The position numbers and the translations under genes are program-made. 64,000 nucleotides of DNA. It comes from Verrucomicrobiaceae bacterium (GTDB lineage Bacteria > Verrucomicrobiota > Verrucomicrobiia > Verrucomicrobiales > Verrucomicrobiaceae). The stretch lies in the NCBI GenBank assembly GCA_947507875.1, contig CANNQP010000001.1, positions 1 through 64,000 of the forward strand, read 5' to 3'. Shown here piece after piece: positions 58,994 to 64,000 of this stretch. The notes beneath the pieces were generated by a model. That model was not told the DNA's origin. It searched no databases and saw nothing but the letters and a program-made list of their open reading frames with translations. The number at the start of each line of letters is the position of its first letter. Position 1 is the first letter of the stretch.

Positions 58994-60271
58994 ATGAAAA
59001 GTGTCGTTTTTCTCTGCTTTGCCTTCTTTACACTCTCGCTGACTGCCGAGCAGGTCGGCCCCTGGAACCTGGACGAACTGAAAAGCCAAGTGCCGACGAT
59101 GAAGTGGCTGCGTCAGGATCAGCCCGTGCATTCACTGCTTTATGAAGGAGAAAAGTATCAAGGCCACACGACCGAAGTCTTTGCCTTCTATGCCTCCCCT
59201 CGCACCCTGGGCGTGGCGAGGGAAGGGGAGACCTTTCCTGCCGTGGTCTGCATCCATGGCGGAGGAGGAACGGCCTTCGCCGAATGGGTGCATCTGTGGG
59301 CAAAGCGCGGTTATGCGGCCATCGCCATGGATTTGAATGGTTCCCGTCCACCTGATCCCGTGGTGGATGAGAAAGGACTCGTCAGGGGCAATGCGCATGC
59401 CGAGGCAACTCGGACGCGAATCCCCAAGGGCGGCCCCCCTCATGGTCATGCAGAGAAGTTCAATAGCATCGGTGGTGATGTCAGCGACGATTGGCCCTTT
59501 CATGCGGCTGCCAGTGTGATCCGTGCGCACACGCTGTTGCGCAGCTTGGCTGAAGTGCAGGCCGAGCGAACCGCGGTCACTGGCATCAGCTGGGGCGGCT
59601 ACACGACCTGCCTCGTGGCTTCGCTAGACGACCGCTTCACAGCGGCGGTGCCGGTCTATGGCTGCGGTTTTCTGCATGAAGGTGAATCGGTGCAAAAGCG
59701 CAGCATCGACCTTCTTGGCGAGCGACGCATGGACTGGGTGCGCGCCTACGATCCAGGCAGCCTGCTGCCACGCTGTCGGGTGCCGCTGCTTTGGGTGAAT
59801 GGCACCCATGACATCCATTACCCCCTGGACAGTTACATGAAAAGCTACGCCGTCGTGCCGGGAGAGAAGCAGCTACGCCTCCAAGTGAAGATGGGACACG
59901 GCCACCAGCCCGGCTGGAAGCCCGAAGAAATCGGTCTTTTCATCGACTCCAAATGCCGTGGTGGCAGACCTTTGCCAAAGCTGGGCAAACCGCAGATCCA
60001 AAACCAAGAAGTGCGCGTGCAGTGCGAACTGCCCCCCGGCTCCAGTGTGAAGGAAGCCACTCTGCATTTCACGACCGACTTGGGGCCACGCTCGGCGCGA
60101 TCCTGGTCAAGCCTTCCCACCAAGGTCGGTAAACAGGAGGTGCACGCAGGCGGCACGCATCTTGAACTTCTTGCCGAACTGCCTCCTGCTGAAGCCAACA
60201 CTTGGTTCATCAATGTCACGGATGACCGCGGAGCCATCATCAGCTCTGAAGTTCAGCTCACTCGCGAGTGA
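58994..60271 (+). CDS. Secreted alpha/beta-hydrolase (prolyl oligopeptidase/dienelactone-hydrolase-like)
   Basis: A 425-residue exported esterase or peptidase-like protein. Signal peptide about 1-18 (SVVFLCFAFFTLSLTAEQ). The hydrolase core has FPAVVCIHGGGGTAFAEW with the HGGGG oxyanion loop, GYAAIAMDLNG, and the nucleophile elbow GISWGGYT near residue 199, then LWVNGTHDIHYPLDSY with the aspartate and GHGHQPGW with the histidine. The C-terminal about 100 residues form a beta-rich module (NQEVRVQCELPPGSSVKEA). The protein belongs to the group Planctomycetes and Verrucomicrobia use for sugar esters or peptides; the substrate is unknown. It diverges from aroA. Confidence 0.86.
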   Translation: MKSVVFLCFAFFTLSLTAEQVGPWNLDELKSQVPTMKWLRQDQPVHSLLYEGEKYQGHTTEVFAFYASPRTLGVAREGETFPAVVCIHGGGGTAFAEWVHLWAKRGYAAIAMDLNGSRPPDPVVDEKGLVRGNAHAEATRTRIPKGGPPHGHAEKFNSIGGDVSDDWPFHAAASVIRAHTLLRSLAEVQAERTAVTGISWGGYTTCLVASLDDRFTAAVPVYGCGFLHEGESVQKRSIDLLGERRMDWVRAYDPGSLLPRCRVPLLWVNGTHDIHYPLDSYMKSYAVVPGEKQLRLQVKMGHGHQPGWKPEEIGLFIDSKCRGGRPLPKLGKPQIQNQEVRVQCELPPGSSVKEATLHFTTDLGPRSARSWSSLPTKVGKQEVHAGGTHLELLAELPPAEANTWFINVTDDRGAIISSEVQLTRE

Positions 60272-60359
60272 TGAATTTTTGAAGCTGGTCCATAAAGTTC
60301 AAAAGAACAGTCCCTCTCATTGCATCTGACAGGCGTAGCGTCTAGCTAATCCTCCCGTC

Positions 60360-63300
60360 ATGCCCAAAGCCGCCGTCAAAGCATCGCCCCTCTCTCTTTC
60401 TTCACCCCAAGACGCGATCCAGATTCGCGGGGCACGGCAGAATAACTTGCGGGGCATCGACCTCGATCTGCCTTTGGGAAAATTCTGCGTCGTCACGGGT
60501 CCCAGCGGCAGCGGCAAGTCATCGCTAGCCTTTGACACGATCTATGCCGAAGGCCAGCGGCGCTACGTGGAGACCTTTTCGCCCTACACGCGGCAGTTCT
60601 TTGAGCGCATGGACAAGCCGAAGGTGGACGCCATCCATGGCATCCCGCCTGCGATTGCCATTGAGCAGGTGAACAACATCCGCTCCACCCGCAGCACCGT
60701 GGGCACCATCACCGAGATCAATGACTACCTCAAGATGCTCTTTCCACGCTTGGCCGAGGCGACCTGCCCGGAATGCAAGCGCTCGGTGCGACCCGAAACG
60801 CCAGAAAGCATCCAGCGCCAGCTTTTGACCTCCCATCAGGGGCAAAACGCGCTGATCACCTTTGGCGTGCCGGTGGCCAAGGACACCAACCCAGAGGACT
60901 TTTTCCTGTTCTTGCAGGCACAGGGGTATGTGCGCCTGTGGATCTACGGTGAGCTGCTGCGCACCGATGAACCGGCTTCCCTGAAGGGGCGAAAGCTGCC
61001 TGCGATGGTTCAGATCGTGCAGGATCGCATCACGCTGGACAGCAAGAACGTCGCTCGTCTTTCAGAAGCTCTCGAGGCCGCGTTAAGGCTGGGCAAAGGC
61101 ACGCTCATGGTGATCTTCACCTCGGGAGACAAACCCGGAGCTCAGAGCAAAGAACCCCCAACGGCTTCCTTCTCCACCAGCTGGCACTGCGCGGAGTGTG
61201 ATGTCTCCCTTCCTGCACCCACGCCAGGCTTATTTTCCTTCAACAGTCCCATCGGTGCCTGCCCGGCCTGCAAGGGCTTTGGCCGCACGCTCGGCATCGA
61301 CATTCAAAAGGCGATGCCAGATGAATCGCTCAGCATCCGAGGAGGACTGGTGAAGGCCTTTAGCGGCAGCACCTACCGCGAAAGTCAAGACGACCTCATG
61401 CGCGCGGCACGTCGAAAGGGCATTGATCTCGACACAGCTTTCGCGGACCTACCCGCCGAGCATCAGAAATGGATCGTCGAAGGTGAGGACAAAGATCCCG
61501 AACGCGCCTGGAGCAATGGTCAGTGGTATGGCGTGCGCGGCTTCTTCAAGTGGCTCGAAGCCCGCGCCTACAAGATGCATGTGCGAGTCTTTCTGAGCCG
61601 ATACCGAGCTTACACGACTTGTCAGGACTGCGATGGCGGGCGGCTGAAAAAAGAGGCTTACCATTTCCGCGTCCATGACAAAACCATCGCTGAACTCTGG
61701 AACCTACCCGTCATCGACCTACTGCCTCTCGTGCAGCATCTACCCGCCACGGATCATGCCACGAGCATGCTTCGCGATGAAATCGCTAGCCGTCTCAGTT
61801 ACCTCGATCGTGCTGGCTTGGGCTACATTCATTTGGATCGACAAACCCGGACGCTGAGTGGTGGTGAACTTCAGCGGGTGAATCTCACCACCTGCCTTGG
61901 TGCTTCCTTGGTGAATACTTTGTTCGTGCTGGATGAGCCTAGCATTGGGCTGCATCCGCGTGACATCGGTCGTCTCATCGGTGTCATGGAAGGACTGCGG
62001 GACAAGGGCAACACGCTCCTTGTCGTCGAGCATGAGGAGAGTGTCATGCGCGCAGCGGATCATCTCATCGAGATAGGACCCGGACGCGGTGACAAAGGTG
62101 GCCAGTTGGTCTATTCCGGGCCACTGGAGGGTCTGCTTTTTCAAAAAGGATCACTCACGGGCGACTATCTTTCTGGCATCCAAAGCATCCCAGTTCCTGC
62201 TCAAAGGCGCAGTCTTAGCTCGAAGGTGCTAGCCATCCAAGGCGCACGTCAGAACAACCTGAAGAATCTCGACCTGGACATCCCTTTGGGTGTCTTTTGC
62301 TGCATCACTGGGGTTTCAGGTTCCGGCAAAAGCACGCTCGTCCATGAGGTGCTGTATCGAAATTTGCAGAGGTTGCGTGGTGAAGTCAGCGAGGATGAGC
62401 CCGGCAAGGTGAAGAGCATCGCCGGTGCCGAACGATTGAGCCAAGTCATCATGGTGGATCAGTCGCCCCTAGCGCGAACGCCGCGCAGCACGCCGGCTGT
62501 TTACATCGGCGCTTTTGATACCATCCGCCAGATTTTCGCCGACGGTGAAGAGGGGCAGGCTCAGGGAGTGACCGCTGGTTTCTTTTCCTTCAACAGCGGG
62601 GAAGGGCGCTGCGAACGCTGCTCCGGGACCGGTTATGAAAAAATCGAGATGCAGTTCCTGAGCGATCTCTTCGTGACCTGCCCTGAATGCGAAGGCAAAC
62701 GCTACCAACCGCACGCGCTGAAAATCCGCCTAAATGGAAAAAACATCCACGATGTACTGGAGCTGACGATCGAGGAGGCCGTGAACTACTTCGGTGCCTT
62801 GGAAGGCCCCTTGAAACGTCGTGGCAAAGTCGTCACCGAACAGCTTGCCATCTTGGTCGAGGCGGGGCTGGGCTACCTAAAGCTCGGCCAGCCGCTCAAC
62901 ACGCTCTCGGGTGGCGAGGCTCAGCGACTGAAGCTCGTCGGCCATCTCATTGAATCTTCGAAACATCCGCCTATCCAGAGCAAAACTAGCTTACTCTTGC
63001 TCGATGAACCCACCACGGGCCTGCACTTCGATGACATCGCCTTGCTGGTGAAATTGCTTCAACGACTCGTGAACGAAGGCAATAGCCTCATCGTCATCGA
63101 GCACAATCTGGATGTGATTCAATGCGCGGATTGGGTCATCGATCTCGGTCCCGATGGCGGAGCTGCAGGTGGGCAGATCGTGGCCACTGGCACGCCCGAG
63201 CAGATCGCCCAGGTGCCTGAGTCATGGACAGGACGTTACTTGAATGAAAAGATCTCAGAGCCCAACCTTCTGGCCGAGAAACCCAGTCGATCCCTACGCA

Positions 63301-64000
63301 CATCTCAACCCGCAGGAGCCCACGCAGCCAACGCGATCTCGATACGTGGAGCGCGTGAGCATAACCTCAAGAACATCACGCTGGATATCCCACGCGATGA
63401 GTTCGTGGTCGTCACGGGCCTCAGCGGCAGTGGCAAAAGCACGCTCGCCTTTGATCTCGTTTTTGCCGAAGGCCAGCGCCGTTTCCTCGATAGCATGTCG
63501 GTCTATGCGCGCACGTTTGTCGAGCAGATGGAAAAACCAGAGGTGGACCTCATCAGCGGAGTTCCACCCACCGTGGCGATTGAACAACGCATCTCACGTG
63601 GTGGTGGCAAATCGACCGTGGCAACCGTCACCGAGGTCTGGCACTTCTTGCGTCTTTTGTTCGCTAAACTCGGCACGCAGTATTGCCCCAAGTGTGACGT
63701 GCCGGTGGTGAAACAGAGCGTTAGCGCCATCACCCAAACGATGGCAGCTCAAGTCAAACAAAGCGGACTGCACCTCATGGCGCCTCTCATCAAGGCACGG
63801 AAAGGCTTCCACACGGAGGTTGCTGAAAATGCCCGCAAGCAGGGCATCAGCACGCTCTTTGTTGATGGGGCCTTCGCTGAAACAACGAACTTCAAACCGC
63901 TCGCGCGATTCAAAGAGCACAGCATCGACGCCGTCGTCGCAAAGATCGACAAAGGCACCAGCATTCTCGAACTGCGCCCTCTGGTCGAAAAAGCGCTGAA
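60360..64000 (+). CDS. uvrA: Tandem UvrA, excinuclease ABC subunit A (3' end outside window)
   Basis: At least 1213 residues are visible, more than one whole UvrA (about 940). The first unit runs about 1-970 and has Walker A GPSGSGKS (47-54), a zinc-finger pair CAEC...[11 protein letters not shown] signature LSGGELQRV near 499, a second Walker A GVSGSGKS near 650, a zinc-finger CERC...CPECEGK near 760-780 and LSGGEAQRL near 848. The frame stays open and a second unit starts near 991 with [21 protein letters not shown], Walker A GLSGSGKS near 1018 and [17 protein letters not shown]. Fused double UvrA (about 1790 residues) is known in Chlamydiae, members of the same superphylum. The role is damage recognition in nucleotide excision repair. 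The ATG follows a short C/T-rich leader (AATCCTCCCGTC). Confidence 0.93.
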   Translation, partial: MPKAAVKASPLSLSSPQDAIQIRGARQNNLRGIDLDLPLGKFCVVTGPSGSGKSSLAFDTIYAEGQRRYVETFSPYTRQFFERMDKPKVDAIHGIPPAIAIEQVNNIRSTRSTVGTITEINDYLKMLFPRLAEATCPECKRSVRPETPESIQRQLLTSHQGQNALITFGVPVAKDTNPEDFFLFLQAQGYVRLWIYGELLRTDEPASLKGRKLPAMVQIVQDRITLDSKNVARLSEALEAALRLGKGTLMVIFTSGDKPGAQSKEPPTASFSTSWHCAECDVSLPAPTPGLFSFNSPIGACPACKGFGRTLGIDIQKAMPDESLSIRGGLVKAFSGSTYRESQDDLMRAARRKGIDLDTAFADLPAEHQKWIVEGEDKDPERAWSNGQWYGVRGFFKWLEARAYKMHVRVFLSRYRAYTTCQDCDGGRLKKEAYHFRVHDKTIAELWNLPVIDLLPLVQHLPATDHATSMLRDEIASRLSYLDRAGLGYIHLDRQTRTLSGGELQRVNLTTCLGASLVNTLFVLDEPSIGLHPRDIGRLIGVMEGLRDKGNTLLVVEHEESVMRAADHLIEIGPGRGDKGGQLVYSGPLEGLLFQKGSLTGDYLSGIQSIPVPAQRRSLSSKVLAIQGARQNNLKNLDLDIPLGVFCCITGVSGSGKSTLVHEVLYRNLQRLRGEVSEDEPGKVKSIAGAERLSQVIMVDQSPLARTPRSTPAVYIGAFDTIRQIFADGEEGQAQGVTAGFFSFNSGEGRCERCSGTGYEKIEMQFLSDLFVTCPECEGKRYQPHALKIRLNGKNIHDVLELTIEEAVNYFGALEGPLKRRGKVVTEQLAILVEAGLGYLKLGQPLNTLSGGEAQRLKLVGHLIESSKHPPIQSKTSLLLLDEPTTGLHFDDIALLVKLLQRLVNEGNSLIVIEHNLDVIQCADWVIDLGPDGGAAGGQIVATGTPEQIAQVPESWTGRYLNEKISEPNLLAEKPSRSLRTSQPAGAHAANAISIRGAREHNLKNITLDIPRDEFVVVTGLSGSGKSTLAFDLVFAEGQRRFLDSMSVYARTFVEQMEKPEVDLISGVPPTVAIEQRISRGGGKSTVATVTEVWHFLRLLFAKLGTQYCPKCDVPVVKQSVSAITQTMAAQVKQSGLHLMAPLIKARKGFHTEVAENARKQGISTLFVDGAFAETTNFKPLARFKEHSIDAVVAKIDKGTSILELRPLVEKAL

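Noticed and set aside
1..64000. CRISPR arrays, tRNA, rRNA, insertion sequences, integrases
   Set aside because: No regularly spaced repeats, no cloverleaf in intergenic regions and no transposase or integrase motif were seen. Small non-coding RNAs cannot be ruled out by eye.

Overview
The window looks like a chromosome segment of a Verrucomicrobiota bacterium, near Prosthecobacter/Verrucomicrobium. The grounds are secreted sulfatases, a DUF1080 protein, a Tat-exported Gfo/Idh/MocA oxidoreductase, a LamG-type carbohydrate protein, and a UvrA gene that starts a second complete UvrA unit in the same reading frame, as in Chlamydiae. Many start codons lack a Shine-Dalgarno sequence and follow a pyrimidine-rich leader instead. 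I found no rRNA, tRNA, CRISPR array, transposase or integrase. The assignment comes from gene content and was not checked by a search.

Layout. 0-5.6 kb: start of an LsrF-like aldolase, two secreted sulfatases, an orphan AAA ATPase behind twin palindromes, and a DUF1080 protein (sulfated polysaccharide use). 5.6-19.9 kb: housekeeping and metabolism, with rimO, an ArsR-methyltransferase fusion, glgB coupled to a glycosyltransferase, a SirB1-like protein, an SDR, an HIBADH-family dehydrogenase beside a beta-CASP hydrolase, ugd, a YycJ-like hydrolase and a secreted esterase. 20.1-30.9 kb: seven tightly packed plus-strand genes forming the most unusual locus. 30.9-46.9 kb: threonine aldolase, a TPR protein with a small membrane partner, a plus-strand run ending in thiL and tsaE, OsmC, a CobW GTPase, an OppA-like binding protein, tyrA, DUF58-MoxR, pdxJ-acpS and DUF2237. 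47.0-64.0 kb: ispE, an ECF sigma factor with a membrane protein and a Spy/CpxP-like protein, cdsA-dxr-dus, a large LamG protein, an orphan PotB-like permease, aroA, a secreted hydrolase and the start of the tandem uvrA.

The seven-gene locus encodes, in order: an FHA-like/GYF-like/zinc-ribbon/GTPase protein; a protein whose N-terminus resembles GTPase-associated GAP1 domains and which crosses the membrane once; a 996-residue helical one-pass membrane protein of unknown family; a GYF-like plus DUF4190-like membrane protein; an ExbB/TolQ/MotA-like channel subunit; and two different one-pass proteins with an aspartate at the start of the membrane helix, as in ExbD/MotB. Gaps are 44 bases or less and two junctions overlap by 4 bases. 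I infer one membrane complex coupling a GTPase switch to a proton-driven motor, possibly in conflict or defence or in envelope work. It has no OmpA domain, helicase or nuclease, so it is not Zorya as described.

Other genes fit known pathways: dxr and ispE (MEP isoprenoid synthesis), aroA and tyrA (aromatic amino acids), pdxJ (vitamin B6), thiL (thiamine), acpS and cdsA (lipids), rimO, tsaE and dus (translation-related modification), and uvrA (nucleotide excision repair).
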